Part shown: positions 26,807-36,687 of the stretch, piece by piece | Layout of the letters: the number at the start of each line of letters is the position of its first letter | Numbering within the stretch: position 1 is the first letter of the stretch | Assembly: GCA_007748055.1 (NCBI GenBank) | Contig: CP036279.1 | Span: 2,790,001-2,854,000 of the forward strand | Reading direction: 5' to 3' | Length of the DNA: 64,000 bases | From: Kolteria novifilia | Lineage (GTDB): Bacteria; Planctomycetota; Planctomycetia; Kolteriales; Kolteriaceae | Made by a program: the position numbers and the translations under genes | The notes under the pieces: model-generated | Seen by the model: the letters and a program-made list of their open reading frames with translations, nothing else | The model's database searches: none | What the model was told of the DNA's origin: nothing

Positions 26807-27141
26807 CTTCCCTTCACTCTTTCCCGAATGATGCTCGCCGCTGCTCCTTCGTGACGCCAGTTCCCCGTCGCGGCGGCGAGAGCCTGGAAGCCATGGGACG
26901 GCACGCGACCAAAACCGAGCTTTGTCTTCGGTTGTCCTCGGGCCCAGGGTTCTTCGCTTGCCAATCTCGTTGGACGATCGACCCTGGCGTTCTCTTCGCG
27001 AGCGACAACGATGTCATGGTGATGGCAGCGACGAGGTGGACTCGCAGGTTTTCTCGTCATTCCGTCGAAATTGCTGAAACTGCTCTGGCGCCTCCGATGT
27101 CGACGTGCTAGGGTGTCCCCGCGACAACTGAGATCGGTTTG

Positions 27142-28188
27142 ATGGACGCCTTCGACATGAACCTCCCCCACGATATCGACGCCTGCCACGAGTTGATCCT
27201 CGAACTCGATCGGGAGCGCCGACGGCAAGCCGCCGTCATCGCCCAGCAACAAGAGACCATCGCCCAGCAGCAAGAGACCATCGCCCAACAACAAGCAATC
27301 ATCGCTCAGCAGCAGGAGACGATCGATCGCTTGCAGAGCGACGTCGACTTGCTCAAGCGGACCTTGTACGGCCGGCGGCGGGAACGCTTCGTCGACGATG
27401 CCCAGCAGGGGCTTTTGTTCGACTCGACAATCGTCGGGGCGGACGACGATTCAGGCTCCGGCGACGACGACGAGAGCGATGACGACGAAGAGAGCGATGA
27501 CGACGAAGAGAGCGATGACGACGAACCGTCACCGGAACGCCGCACGAGCAAGGGACGCGGCCGGCGTCTCTTCCCCGACCTGCTGCCGCGCAAGACGGTC
27601 CGTCACGAACTCGACGAGCAAGAGATTCCCGAGGAACTGAGGAGCGACCCGACCGCCCGGCGGTTCTTCAAGAAGACCAGCGAGCAACTGGAGTTCACGC
27701 CCGCTTCGATCCATGTGATCGAACATTACCAAGAGGTGATCCTTCGCGACGAAGCATCGGGCGAGACGACGATCGCCACGGCGAAGAAACCGCCGCAGTT
27801 GATCGACGCTTACACCGGCCCCGGCTTCTGGGCTCATCTGACCGCCAGTCGCTTCGCCGACCATCTGCCCTACTACCGACAAGAGGACATCCTCGCTCGC
27901 CACGGCTGCCGCATCGGCCGCGGCACGCAGCAGCGTTGGCTCTTCGCCTTGGCCTTGGCGGTCGCGCCGTTGGTCGAACTCATGCGTCGGCTGGCGTTGC
28001 AATCCGAGGTGCTGGGCTGCGATGAAACGCCGGTCAAGATGTTGGCGGGCGAGCCGCCTGGCTGCACCAAGACCTATCTCTGGAGCACCGTCGGCGACAA
28101 TGCCCATCCCTACGACTGCTTCCACTTCACGCCCGACCGCAGCCGCGATGGACCGGAACAGTTCCTCGCCGGCTTCCGCACGATGTAG
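27142..28188 (+). pseudogene. tnpC: IS66 transposase TnpC, C-terminally truncated
   Basis: 348 codons of a protein normally near 500 aa. The N-terminus has an unusual run of QQQETIA repeats and a coiled coil, then LKRTLYGRRRERF, and a strongly acidic insertion made of DDDEESDD repeats (27450-27530). The DDE domain begins with FADHLPYYRQE and GCDETPVKML (first Asp). The frame ends …LAGFRTM at a stop supplied by the inverted second copy, so the remaining catalytic Asp and Glu are lost. Not functional. Confidence 0.88.
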
Positions 28189-28535
28189 CCTCGGGGATGA
28201 ACGATCTCGATCACGCTCGTTGACGTCGGCGCCAATCGCAACGCCACGAACGGCGACGGACACGTTCCACCGCCATCGACCGCAGTCGACCGTTCCTCTT
28301 TTCGATCGCGTCGCTGTAGCTCACGCCGCCAACCGTAGAATGACGCCTCCGAAATCCCCTCTTCCCGGCAGAATCGTCGAACGCCCCGCCCGCTCTCCTC
28401 TTGCCGACGAACGACCTTCCGCCAATACGCTTCCTTCTCCGCACAACGAACTCGCATCTTCCGCCTCGCGACAAACCAGGGCCAACCAACCCAAGCCTAC
28501 CGCAAACAAAAAGACGCCACCGTTGCAACGCTCAC
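28176..28535 (-). mobile_element. Inverted fragment of a second IS66 copy
   Basis: Read on the minus strand from 28535 it starts with the same terminal bases GTGAGCGTTGCAACGG as the element at 25980 and continues into tnpA up to HPRGYIVR, where it meets the truncated tnpC. Differences such as ERSTAVDGGGTCPS versus KRSTAVDGGGACPS show it is a distinct copy and not a simple inversion of the first. Confidence 0.85.
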
Positions 28536-28774
28536 ACTATACGGACCAAGCGGGCGAGTCGGATTTCGAGTTCGCGAGTCGGCTGATGGAAGAAGAGGGG
28601 ATCTACTACTACTTCGTCCACGAAGAGTCAGCCCATCGGCTCACGATTGCCCCACGTCGCTCGGCGCGCCGCAACCGCCGTCGAACGCGTCGAACGCGTT
28701 CGATCCGACCTCGTGACCGACCCGACGATCGTTCGCTCGGACAACGGTTCACCAACTCCGATCGTGCGTTTCGC

Positions 28775-29380
28775 TTGCGTCGTGATGGGAACGAGGTCAT
28801 CGGCATATTGGTGATCAGCGCTCGCATCGGCGAGATCGTGCTGAGTCCCTCGGCGGGCAAGGAGCTACTGGTTCATCATGCGGACACGCTGGCAGTCGGT
28901 TCCGCGGAGGGGCAATGGCTCGCGCTGTTTCAGGATCGAAAGCTGGTGTCTCTTGGTGACGAGTCGCGGGGAAGCGTTATCGACATTGGGCCCGAGCTCG
29001 ATCCGATCGTCGGTGCGGCGGACGACGTCGACAAGCTCTCGCTGCGCCGGACCGAAAGCACCGATGAGATCGCGGTTGGCAGACGCTTTACCTATGGGGT
29101 GGGAGATGGCACTCGGAACATGATCATCGTCGTGGCGACCCCTTTCGCTCGGGTGACCCGCGAACAGTTCGCCGTCGAGGCGTCCTGCGCCCCGATCATG
29201 ATCATGGCGTTCGGGGCGATCTCCATTTTCGGGCTGGTCGTCAATTGGCTCTTGCGCGAGTTCGCCCGATCGCTGCTGGGATCGAGGACGGCGCTTTCCC
29301 GCCGCGAAGAGATCAGAGATCGGGCGGATGGGATGCGAAACCGCGGATCGCGTTGGACGTTCGAGGCTGGACGCGGGTAA
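28775..29380 (+). CDS. Unrecognised protein with one membrane segment (right copy)
   Basis: Right copy of the frame at 10946-11551, with substitutions such as DRKLVSLGDESRG for DRKPVSLDDEPRG. Because of the one-base deletion, the frame is open all the way back into IS66 sequence (28022), but that extension is a chimera. No family recognised; expression uncertain. Confidence 0.35.
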   Translation: MRRDGNEVIGILVISARIGEIVLSPSAGKELLVHHADTLAVGSAEGQWLALFQDRKLVSLGDESRGSVIDIGPELDPIVGAADDVDKLSLRRTESTDEIAVGRRFTYGVGDGTRNMIIVVATPFARVTREQFAVEASCAPIMIMAFGAISIFGLVVNWLLREFARSLLGSRTALSRREEIRDRADGMRNRGSRWTFEAGRG

Positions 29381-29409
29381 AAAGAAAGCCCCACAGTCAA
29401 CTGCGGGGC
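29379..29409 (-). terminator. Rho-independent terminator of tRNA-Ala
   Basis: On the minus strand, 25 bases after the tRNA 3' end, a hairpin with arms GCCCCGCAGT and ACTGTGGGGC is followed by the T-rich tract TTTCTTTTT. This is a standard intrinsic terminator in the right place. Confidence 0.85.
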
Positions 29410-29431
29410 CAGCCGAATCGTCAAGCTATGA

Positions 29432-29507
<76 letters not shown>

Positions 29508-29687
29508 GAACGGTGGCGGAGGGTAAACCCGCCACAGACAGATATCGTACGGTTCAAGGAACTCATCGGCAAGCGAATGAGCTGGCGGGATCCATCGAAC
29601 TCGATGATTTTGATGTTCCGAGCGAACGATTGAGACGAGCGAGCACGTCGCCCATCGACCCCAGCAGGAACATGACGCGGTGCTGGT

Positions 29688-30755
29688 CTAGTTGGCCGAC
29701 TCGCTGGTGTTGGTGAGGCGGCGACGCAAGTAGGTCGCTCGAGCGATGTTGCGTTCTTCGCTCTCGAGCGGCTGGCCCTCGATCTTCTGAAGGTGGGCCG
29801 GCTGGGTATGGATGAAGAGATCATTGATCATGCCGACGTTGACGTCGGGGATCAGGTTCAAATTGACTCCCATTCGCACGCTTGAGAGGAGATGCATCGT
29901 CTCCTCGGAGCTGATCGTCTGCGCGGTGCAGAGGATGCCGTAGGCCCGGCTGACGCGATCGTGGAGCGTTTGCTTACTCTCTTTGACGAGTTCGGTCCGA
30001 GCGGTGCGCTCGTATTGGACGATCTGGGGGACGACCACCTCGATGTTGCGGAGGATCTCCGCCTCGGTCTTGCCGAGGGTGACGTTGTTGGAGATCTGGT
30101 AGAAGTCGCCGGAGGCCTGGGAGCCTTCGCCGTAGAGGCCGCGGACGGCGAGCTGAATTTTTTGCAGGGCTCGGAAGACGCGGTCGATCTGTTTGGTCAT
30201 CGCCAGCGCGGGCAGGTGCAGCATGACGCTGGCGCGCATGCCGGTGCCGACGTTGGTGGGGCAAGCGGTGAGGTAACCGAATTCCTCGCTGAAGGCGTAG
30301 CGGACCTTGTCCTCGACCAGGTCGTCGATTCGGTTGCCGAGTTCCCAGCAGGCCTGGAGACTGTAGCCGCTGCGGAGGACTTGGATCCGAAGATGGTCCT
30401 CCTCGTTGACCATCAGGCTGACGTCCTCACTCAGCGCGATCGCGACCCCGCGTGCACCATCAGTGGTGGCGAGTTCCCGGCTGATGAGTTGTCGCTCGAC
30501 GAGGAACTGGCGATCGATCGAGTCGAGTTTGTCGACATCGAGGTAGTGGAGATCCTCTCCGAACTCCAGGTCGTCGGAAACGGTGCGAAAGGTCGCTTCG
30601 ATCTCGCGTTTTTCGAGGTCGCTGGCTCGGTTGCAGAAGGGAAAGTCAGCCAGGTTTCGGGCAAGCCGCAGTCGGCTGGAGATCACGATATCGGATTCGG
30701 GTCCGTTTCCCCGCAACCACTCGCCGCTCCTGGTTGCGAGGTCATGAAAGTCCAT
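29688..30755 (-). CDS. mcsB: Protein arginine kinase McsB
   Basis: 355 aa, usual length. It phosphorylates arginine residues on proteins and marks them for ClpCP-type degradation. The phosphagen-kinase fold is clear: SDIVISSRLRLARNLADFPF at the N-terminus, LMVNEEDHLRIQ in the active-site loop and LTACPTNVGTGMRASVMLHL as the nucleotide/guanidino-binding segment. ATG 30755 has AAGGAG 7 bases upstream. Its start overlaps the end of the upstream mcsA-like gene by 14 bases, so they are translationally coupled, and the two proteins probably act as a kinase and activator pair. Confidence 0.95.
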   Translation of the reverse strand: MDFHDLATRSGEWLRGNGPESDIVISSRLRLARNLADFPFCNRASDLEKREIEATFRTVSDDLEFGEDLHYLDVDKLDSIDRQFLVERQLISRELATTDGARGVAIALSEDVSLMVNEEDHLRIQVLRSGYSLQACWELGNRIDDLVEDKVRYAFSEEFGYLTACPTNVGTGMRASVMLHLPALAMTKQIDRVFRALQKIQLAVRGLYGEGSQASGDFYQISNNVTLGKTEAEILRNIEVVVPQIVQYERTARTELVKESKQTLHDRVSRAYGILCTAQTISSEETMHLLSSVRMGVNLNLIPDVNVGMINDLFIHTQPAHLQKIEGQPLESEERNIARATYLRRRLTNTSESAN

Positions 30756-31062
30756 CGTAACGCTCCTTGGCCCGAATCTCGTCGCGCAATCGAGCCGCCT
30801 CCTCGAAATCCTCGGTGTGGATCGCTTGTTTCAAGCGGTAACGCAGTCCCCGAATGGCGTTGGGGGACTCCACCGACTCACATGATCGGCGTGGGCGTTT
30901 CCCAGTATGATGCGTTGCCCGGTGAACGCGGTCAAGTAGTGGGACGATGCCGTCGCGAAAGATCACGTAGTCGTAGGGACAGCCCAGACGCCCCTCCTTG
31001 CGGAATTCCATGTACTTGATCCCGCAATCGGGGCACTGAAGCTTGGCAAGTTCGGTCGTCAT
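30742..31062 (-). CDS. Short McsA-like protein (one zinc site plus UVR motif)
   Basis: 106 aa. The N-terminal part has LQCPDCGIKYMEFRKEGRLG then CPYDY, i.e. one CxxC plus a lone C, like the second zinc module of McsA. A C-terminal UVR motif is RLKQAIHTEDFEEAARLRDE. It lacks the first CxxC pair that McsA normally has, so it corresponds to the C-terminal two thirds of McsA. It is coupled to mcsB by a 14-base overlap. It may be a dedicated activator or a partial duplicate of the full-length gene just upstream. Confidence 0.8.
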   Translation of the reverse strand: MTTELAKLQCPDCGIKYMEFRKEGRLGCPYDYVIFRDGIVPLLDRVHRATHHTGKRPRRSCESVESPNAIRGLRYRLKQAIHTEDFEEAARLRDEIRAKERYDGLS

Positions 31063-31183
31063 CGAACGTCAGTTTCCCACAACTCGATCACCCATGCTTC
31101 GAACACCGCGAGTCCAGCATACGCGCTACGCTGTCACTGAATCAAATCATCATCAGCCAGTGCCCCGGTCTGTCGCGGAGAGG

Positions 31184-31705
31184 CTACTCCGCATGATCGC
31201 CGCGAAGCCGGTCGATCTGATCCCGAAGTTCGGCGGCCCGCTCGTAGTCCTCGGTGGCGATCGCTTGCCGCAGTTCCTGGCGGAGCTTGATCAGCTCGGT
31301 CTGAACGCGCGTGTCGGCGGGGAGTCGGCCGGGGACTTTTCCCACATGACGGGTGTTGCCGTGAATTGTCTCCATGAGCGGCATGAGGTGCTCGCGGAAG
31401 GCGTCGTAGTCGTGCGGGCAGCCCAAGCGGCCGCTCGAGCGAAACTCGGCGAAGGTCATTCCGCAGACCGAGCATTCAATGTCGGTTTCCAACGGCGAAC
31501 TGGGTAGACCGACGGAGACTTCCGCCTTGGGCTTCTCGGGAACTTCCGCGAGAGCCGCCGAGGTCACCGACTGCTCCGGCGTCGCGTTGAGGTAGTGGTG
31601 GGCACACTTCGGACAAAGATGAACTTCCGAGTACTGCCCGCCATCATCGACTTCCGTGATGTGAAAAACCGCGCGTTCGGGACACTGATGGCACTTGAGC
31701 TTCAT
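31184..31705 (-). CDS. mcsA: McsA-like activator of the arginine kinase
   Basis: 173 aa from ATG 31705 (MKLKCHQCPERAVFHITEVD); the frame continues to 31801 without a better start. Zinc ligands are CHQC and CPKC at the N-terminus, then CSVC and GRLGCPHDY. A UVR motif with RQAIATEDYERAAELRDQID ends the protein. McsA binds and activates McsB and contributes to metal stress response in Firmicutes. It lies about 120 bases upstream of the short McsA-like gene on the same strand, so the three genes are likely one transcription unit. Confidence 0.9.
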   Translation of the reverse strand: MKLKCHQCPERAVFHITEVDDGGQYSEVHLCPKCAHHYLNATPEQSVTSAALAEVPEKPKAEVSVGLPSSPLETDIECSVCGMTFAEFRSSGRLGCPHDYDAFREHLMPLMETIHGNTRHVGKVPGRLPADTRVQTELIKLRQELRQAIATEDYERAAELRDQIDRLRGDHAE

Positions 31706-32001
31706 CGCGACGTTCCTACCTGAGGCTCCATCGGGACCGCAACCTCTGGCATTGTAGTCTTGCGACGAGGCGGCCGGGCTCTTGCAAATTGCCCACGACA
31801 CGCGAATACTGGATGCGTGACGGCCAGGATTGACGGTTTGGTTGCTCCTGGCAAAATGGTATCACCAGCCAGATTGACGTCAAGCACACCCCGTTGAAGT
31901 GGTGCTCGATCGAGGTAACCCGCCAGACTCTTTCCACCCACCGATGTCGATCGGCCGCGCCGGCGGTCGAGGCACGAACAATCCATCAGGAGAGTGAATT
32001 C

Positions 32002-33306
32002 ATGACGCTCGGCAACTTGATCCCTGGGCATGGGCGCGCCTTTGGGCTCGCGATCATGGTGACTTGGTTGGCATGGACCAGCACTCGTGCCGCCCACGCC
32101 GAATCGGAGTCGTGGCCGCGCTTCCGGGGGCCCAACGGAACGGCGACCTCCTCAAGCGATTCGATGCCGTCGGAGATCGGTCCGAGCAACGTCCTGTGGA
32201 AGGCGAAGCTCGGCGGTTTGGGCCACTCGTCGCCCGTCGTGGCGGGAAACCGAGTCTTCTTGACCTCCGCGGAGGACGAGGGGCGTGTCCGGTTGATCCA
32301 ATGCTTCGACGTGACGACCGGCAAGCTCCTCTGGCGAGCTCAGTTCCCCTTCGCCACTCACAAGAAGCACAAGCAAAACACCTACGCGACCGCGACGCCG
32401 GTGACCGATGGCGAGTTGGTCTTTTTCGAGTTCACCGATCCCGAGGACCACGTCGTCTACTGCTATACGGTTGACGGTCAGGAAATCTGGAAACGCTCGC
32501 TCGGGGCATTTGACGCCGGCCACGGCTCCGGATCGTCGCCAATTCTCCACAAGGACAAGCTCATCATCTTCAATGATGACGATTCCAACTCCTACATCAT
32601 CGCGCTCGACAAGGAGACCGGAAAGCCGGTGTGGAAGGAGACTTGGGCGTCGGAGAAGGCGGCCTATAGCACTCCGTTCGTCATGAATGTCGACGGCAAG
32701 GACCAACTGATCTTCTCCTCGATCGGCGGCATCGAGGGGCGGGACGCCGACACCGGCAAGCAGGTCTGGGTCTGCGATCGGTTCGACATGCGGACGGTCG
32801 GTTCGCCCGTCCTGGCAGATGGCTTGATCGTCGCGACATGCGGCAGTGGCAATAGCGGCAAGAACATGGTCGCGGTCCGTCCCGACGGCAAGGGGGATGT
32901 AAGCGAGACCCACGTCGCGTGGGAGAGTTCGCGTTCGCTTCCCTACTGCGTCACGCCGGTCGCGCATGGGCCGCATCTGTTCATGGTGACCGATCAGGGG
33001 CTGGCTCGTTGCGTGGTCGCGAAGACCGGCGAGGAAGTTTGGACGAAGCGAATGAACCTCGGCGGGCGTGTCTTCTCCTCGCCGCTATTGTTGGGGGACC
33101 GGCTTTTTATCTTCGGCGAGCAGGGTGACGTGAAGGTGATCGCGGCCGAGTCCGCCTATCGGCCGATCGCCGATTCCAACCTTGAGGATCATTTCCTGAG
33201 CACTCCCGCGGTCGCCAACGGCAAGATGTTCGTCCGAGGCGAAGACTTTCTCTGGTGCCTGGGCGATCCGTCCACGAAGGCGGCGAAGGCTCCCCCGAAG
33301 TCCTGA
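32002..33306 (+). CDS. Secreted PQQ-like beta-propeller protein
   Basis: 434 aa from ATG 32002, which has AGGAG 8 bases upstream. A signal peptide ends near AAHAES, followed by WPRFRGPNGTA, the typical start of the planctomycete outer-membrane-assembly-like 'PQQ-binding-like beta-propeller' group. Repeats of the type D-x-x-TGKxxW (DVTTGKLLWRA, DKETGKPVWKE, DADTGKQVWV) define the blades. Such proteins are predicted to be periplasmic; PQQ binding and enzyme function are not shown. It is divergent from the mcsA genes. Confidence 0.85.
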   Translation: MTLGNLIPGHGRAFGLAIMVTWLAWTSTRAAHAESESWPRFRGPNGTATSSSDSMPSEIGPSNVLWKAKLGGLGHSSPVVAGNRVFLTSAEDEGRVRLIQCFDVTTGKLLWRAQFPFATHKKHKQNTYATATPVTDGELVFFEFTDPEDHVVYCYTVDGQEIWKRSLGAFDAGHGSGSSPILHKDKLIIFNDDDSNSYIIALDKETGKPVWKETWASEKAAYSTPFVMNVDGKDQLIFSSIGGIEGRDADTGKQVWVCDRFDMRTVGSPVLADGLIVATCGSGNSGKNMVAVRPDGKGDVSETHVAWESSRSLPYCVTPVAHGPHLFMVTDQGLARCVVAKTGEEVWTKRMNLGGRVFSSPLLLGDRLFIFGEQGDVKVIAAESAYRPIADSNLEDHFLSTPAVANGKMFVRGEDFLWCLGDPSTKAAKAPPKS

Positions 33307-33541
33307 ACGTCCAGGTGTTCCTCGATCGCGGGGAGTGTCTTGTGTTTCCCAAAACGCCCGGTTCGCCAAGAATCGGGCGTCCTTCCCTTCCAGAGCACCC
33401 AGTTTCTCCCATCTCGGCCCGCGATATCACTTCGCGCGGTTCTTCTTGCTTGCTATAGGCTCGGCGGCGCGGACTCAGCGCGCGACGAGATAGCGACCGC
33501 CAACCCGGTCGACAGACGAGTATTCAGCGGGAGACCACACC

Positions 33542-36319
33542 ATGAACCACCCCCGGGTCCTCGGAGCGATCGCCATCCTGGGCGCCTTTGTCTCCCATGC
33601 GTCCGCCCAGCAGATCCACCGCGAGACGTTCGAGGGAAAAGAGACCCAGATGCGCTTGGGCATCACCGATGGCCAAGTCCGCCTCCTCGAACACGGGCTC
33701 GTCTCGGATATTGCCCACAGCGGCAACCAAGCCGAACGCTTCAAGGTCCGTCTCTCGAGCGGCCGATTCGCCTACATCGAGTTGCTTCCGCCCAAAGCAC
33801 TGGTCTTCGAGGAATTGCAGATCAGCGCTTGGGTCTACTCCGACCGGCCCGGCACCCGTCTCGAGGCGCGCGTGGTGTTGCCGAAAGAGGTCGATCCGGA
33901 GACGGGAAAACCGCTGACGACACTATTGCCGGGCGACGCGTACGAAGTGACCGATCGCTGGCGACGCCTTCAAATCCGCCGACCCGATCTACTTTTGCGC
34001 AAACAACAGCAGCTACTTCAAGCCGAACGAGGACGAAACGTCGACGTCTCCGACGCCTTCGTCGACCAGATCGTCTTCAACGTCCATACCGGCGTCGGCG
34101 ATGTCGACGTTCGCATTGATGACGTCAACATCGGACCGATCGTGCTGCGTCCCGGGCTCGCGGAGATGCGCGGCGACAAGAGCGTGCCGATCGTCCTTCG
34201 CGACGAGAAGGGACAAGTGCCGAAGGTGCATCGGCCCCAGGTCGCCAGCGACCAAGATCGCAAGCGAGTTCGTATCTTGCACGACCGCCTCCTTGTCGGC
34301 GATCGTCCGTTTTTCATGCGGGGGATCCGGAGAACCGACGCTCCTCTCTCGACGCTCAGCGATGCCGGTCTCAACACGGTGTTGATGGACTGGCCCATCA
34401 ACTCGGAGTTGATGAACGACGCCCAGAAGCGGGGGCTGCAAGTCCTCCCCGTGCTGCCGATCACCTCGGCGAGTCGCGCCACGCTCGTCTCGGCCAACCA
34501 GGGACAAGTCGCGCTCAAATCGAACGATGGGCTCATCGACTTGGAGTTCGATTCTCGGGAGATGGCCTATCTGCTCGGTCGCGGACTCGATCGCGAAGAG
34601 GAGCCGACCGTCGCGTCGGTGGTGCGGACGATTCGTTCGCAGGACCCGATCAAGGGTAGGCCGATCACCGCCGACGTCTCCAACGCCATGCGAAGTTACA
34701 CCCGCGACTTGGACATGGTCGGGGCTCACCGCTACCCGCTGATGACGAGTCTCGATCTGAACGCCTATCGCAAGTGGCTCCTGGAACGGAAGCACTTGGG
34801 ACGTCCCGGTACGCTCTACTGGACCGAGATCCAGACCCACGTGCCGAAGGAGTATGCCGAGCTGATCTACGGTCACGATCTGTCCCAGCCCTTTCAGGTG
34901 CCGATCGGTCCCGCCCCAGGGCAGATCAAGGCGATGACGTATCACGCGTTGGCGGCCGGCTATCGCGGACTCGTCTTCTCCTCCGACAAGGCGCTTTCGG
35001 AAGCGGCCCAGGGGAGAGCCCGCATGCTTCAGATCGCGCTTCTCAACCTCGAATTGACGCTCATCGAGCCGTTCCTGGCTGGTGGCAATCCGCCGATTCC
35101 CGCCAAGACCTCCCATCCGGAAGTCGGAGCGACCTCGTTTCGGCATCAACGCGGGACGCTCGTCGTGCCTTACTGGCGTGGTGGCAACTCGCAGTATGTC
35201 CTCGGGCAGGCCGCGCTGGCCAACTTGCAGGTGATGGTCGAGAACGCTCCCGAGGCGGCGCAGGTCTTCCAAGTCAGCTTGGCGGAGATTCGTTCGCTCA
35301 AACGTCGAAAGGATCTTGGCGGCATTCGGGTCACGGTCCCGGAGTTCGACATCGCCAGTCTCGTCGTCCTTTCGACGGAGCAGGGGCTCTTTCAGCACTA
35401 CCAGGAGTTGATTCACCAGGTCTTGCCGCACGCCGCCGATTGGTCCAAGGAACTCGCGGAGATCGAACTGGCCGAGACCGAGCGAATCAACGTTCAACTC
35501 GAATCGTCGGACCAGCGGCTGGAAAAGAACATTGGGACGCTGCACGAGGCTCGCGATCGACTCGAGGCTTGCCGGCAAGCCTATGAACGACGCGACTTCC
35601 GCCAGACCGTCTCGGAAGCCCGACGCTGCCTTCGTCTCACCAGGCTCGTGCGACAGGTTCACTGGCACATGGCGATCCACGGCCTCGACTCGCCGGTCGC
35701 GGATCCCTACGCGGTTTCCTTCTTCACGTTGCCCGAGTCGCGTCGTTTTCGCGCTGGTCTCCAGCAAGCCCAGTTCGGCGACAACTTGCTGCCCAGCGGT
35801 GACTTCGAGACCCAGGGAAATCTCGACGCTCTCGGTTGGCGCTACAAAGCCACTGGGGATGATCGAGTCGACGTGCAAGCGCTACTGGTCGGTTCGGCGC
35901 AGGAGGGCAAGCAGGCGCTGGAACTGCGCGTGGTCGGTAAGCTCGATGCCGAGCGGGAGCTTCCGGTCGCGGTGGCCGAGCACCTACGGGTCGAGCTGGT
36001 CAGCCCGCCGGTCAGTGTTCGCCGCGGCCAGGTGGTACGCATCACCGGACAGGTCCGGCTGCCCGCGGGTGTCGCGGGAAGTGTCGACGGCGCGATGATG
36101 TGGGACTCGCTCGGGGGAGAATCGCTCGCGCGACGCGTGACGCACTCGCCGAACTGGACATCCTTCACACTCTTGCGGCCCGTCAATCGCGACACCGATG
36201 TCCGCCTTCACCTGGCGATGACCGGTCTCGGCGCCGTCCAGTTCGACAATCTCAACATTCAAGTCACCGACGACGCGACCGTGCCGCTTGCCGGCGCGTT
36301 GGAGCCCGCCGGTCTCTAG
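33542..36319 (+). CDS. Large secreted protein, glycosidase-like core (unrecognised family)
   Basis: 925 aa with a signal peptide ending VSHASAQQ. The first 200 residues look like a beta-sandwich. The middle part (about 240-540) has features of a TIM-barrel glycosidase such as LLVGDRPFFMRGIRR, GAHRYPLMTSLDLNA and YWTEIQTHVPKEY, though I cannot name catalytic residues. A helical stretch follows (about 600-720), and a C-terminal sandwich from about 745 (SGDFETQGNLDALGWRY) resembles a carbohydrate-binding module. The architecture suggests polysaccharide processing or binding outside the cytoplasm. No family name is assigned. Confidence 0.7.
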   Translation: MNHPRVLGAIAILGAFVSHASAQQIHRETFEGKETQMRLGITDGQVRLLEHGLVSDIAHSGNQAERFKVRLSSGRFAYIELLPPKALVFEELQISAWVYSDRPGTRLEARVVLPKEVDPETGKPLTTLLPGDAYEVTDRWRRLQIRRPDLLLRKQQQLLQAERGRNVDVSDAFVDQIVFNVHTGVGDVDVRIDDVNIGPIVLRPGLAEMRGDKSVPIVLRDEKGQVPKVHRPQVASDQDRKRVRILHDRLLVGDRPFFMRGIRRTDAPLSTLSDAGLNTVLMDWPINSELMNDAQKRGLQVLPVLPITSASRATLVSANQGQVALKSNDGLIDLEFDSREMAYLLGRGLDREEEPTVASVVRTIRSQDPIKGRPITADVSNAMRSYTRDLDMVGAHRYPLMTSLDLNAYRKWLLERKHLGRPGTLYWTEIQTHVPKEYAELIYGHDLSQPFQVPIGPAPGQIKAMTYHALAAGYRGLVFSSDKALSEAAQGRARMLQIALLNLELTLIEPFLAGGNPPIPAKTSHPEVGATSFRHQRGTLVVPYWRGGNSQYVLGQAALANLQVMVENAPEAAQVFQVSLAEIRSLKRRKDLGGIRVTVPEFDIASLVVLSTEQGLFQHYQELIHQVLPHAADWSKELAEIELAETERINVQLESSDQRLEKNIGTLHEARDRLEACRQAYERRDFRQTVSEARRCLRLTRLVRQVHWHMAIHGLDSPVADPYAVSFFTLPESRRFRAGLQQAQFGDNLLPSGDFETQGNLDALGWRYKATGDDRVDVQALLVGSAQEGKQALELRVVGKLDAERELPVAVAEHLRVELVSPPVSVRRGQVVRITGQVRLPAGVAGSVDGAMMWDSLGGESLARRVTHSPNWTSFTLLRPVNRDTDVRLHLAMTGLGAVQFDNLNIQVTDDATVPLAGALEPAGL

Positions 36320-36687
36320 TTGGCCGCTTGAGCAGGCCGGACGGATTGATCTTGCATGGTGTTGAAGCGTCGTCTATAGGCCCTGCTCACGAAGACCAAG
36401 ATTCACCCAACGTCGAACGGAATGAGGCAAGCATCAGATACCGCCTGCGCGACCCCAGTGTCAGCGCAAGGCCCGCTTGCACTGTTTGAAGTTGCTTCTT
36501 TGGACGACGGCATCGACTTCGGTTGTCGCGCGACCCAACTGCCGAACGGGGGTTCGGAGGCTGTCGCGACGCCAATCGTGGCGAAGGATCAATCGGGGGA
36601 TTGACGCGCCGGTTAGCCCGTGACCGATCGGGGTCGGTTATCGAGGCGGCATTCCGGACGTCAATGATTGCGCGAGGATGACCGATC
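36320..36687. other. Intergenic region, no gene seen
   Basis: About 370 bases between two plus-strand genes. Short frames lack a ribosome-binding site and any recognisable protein. Confidence 0.4.

Larger units (their letters stand above)
25980..28180 (+). mobile_element. IS66-family element, right part missing
   Basis: The left end begins GTGAGCGTTGCAACGGTGG, like IS66 inverted repeats. tnpA, tnpB and the first two thirds of tnpC follow in order. At about 28176 the element is cut and joined to an inverted piece of a second copy through the shared bases CCGC. There is an unusual gap of about 330 bases between tnpB and tnpC. Confidence 0.8.

Noticed and set aside
28022-29380. A 452-aa gene on the plus strand
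   Set aside because: It joins antisense IS66 tnpA sequence with the right copy of the repeat through a one-base deletion; only the last part matches the left copy.
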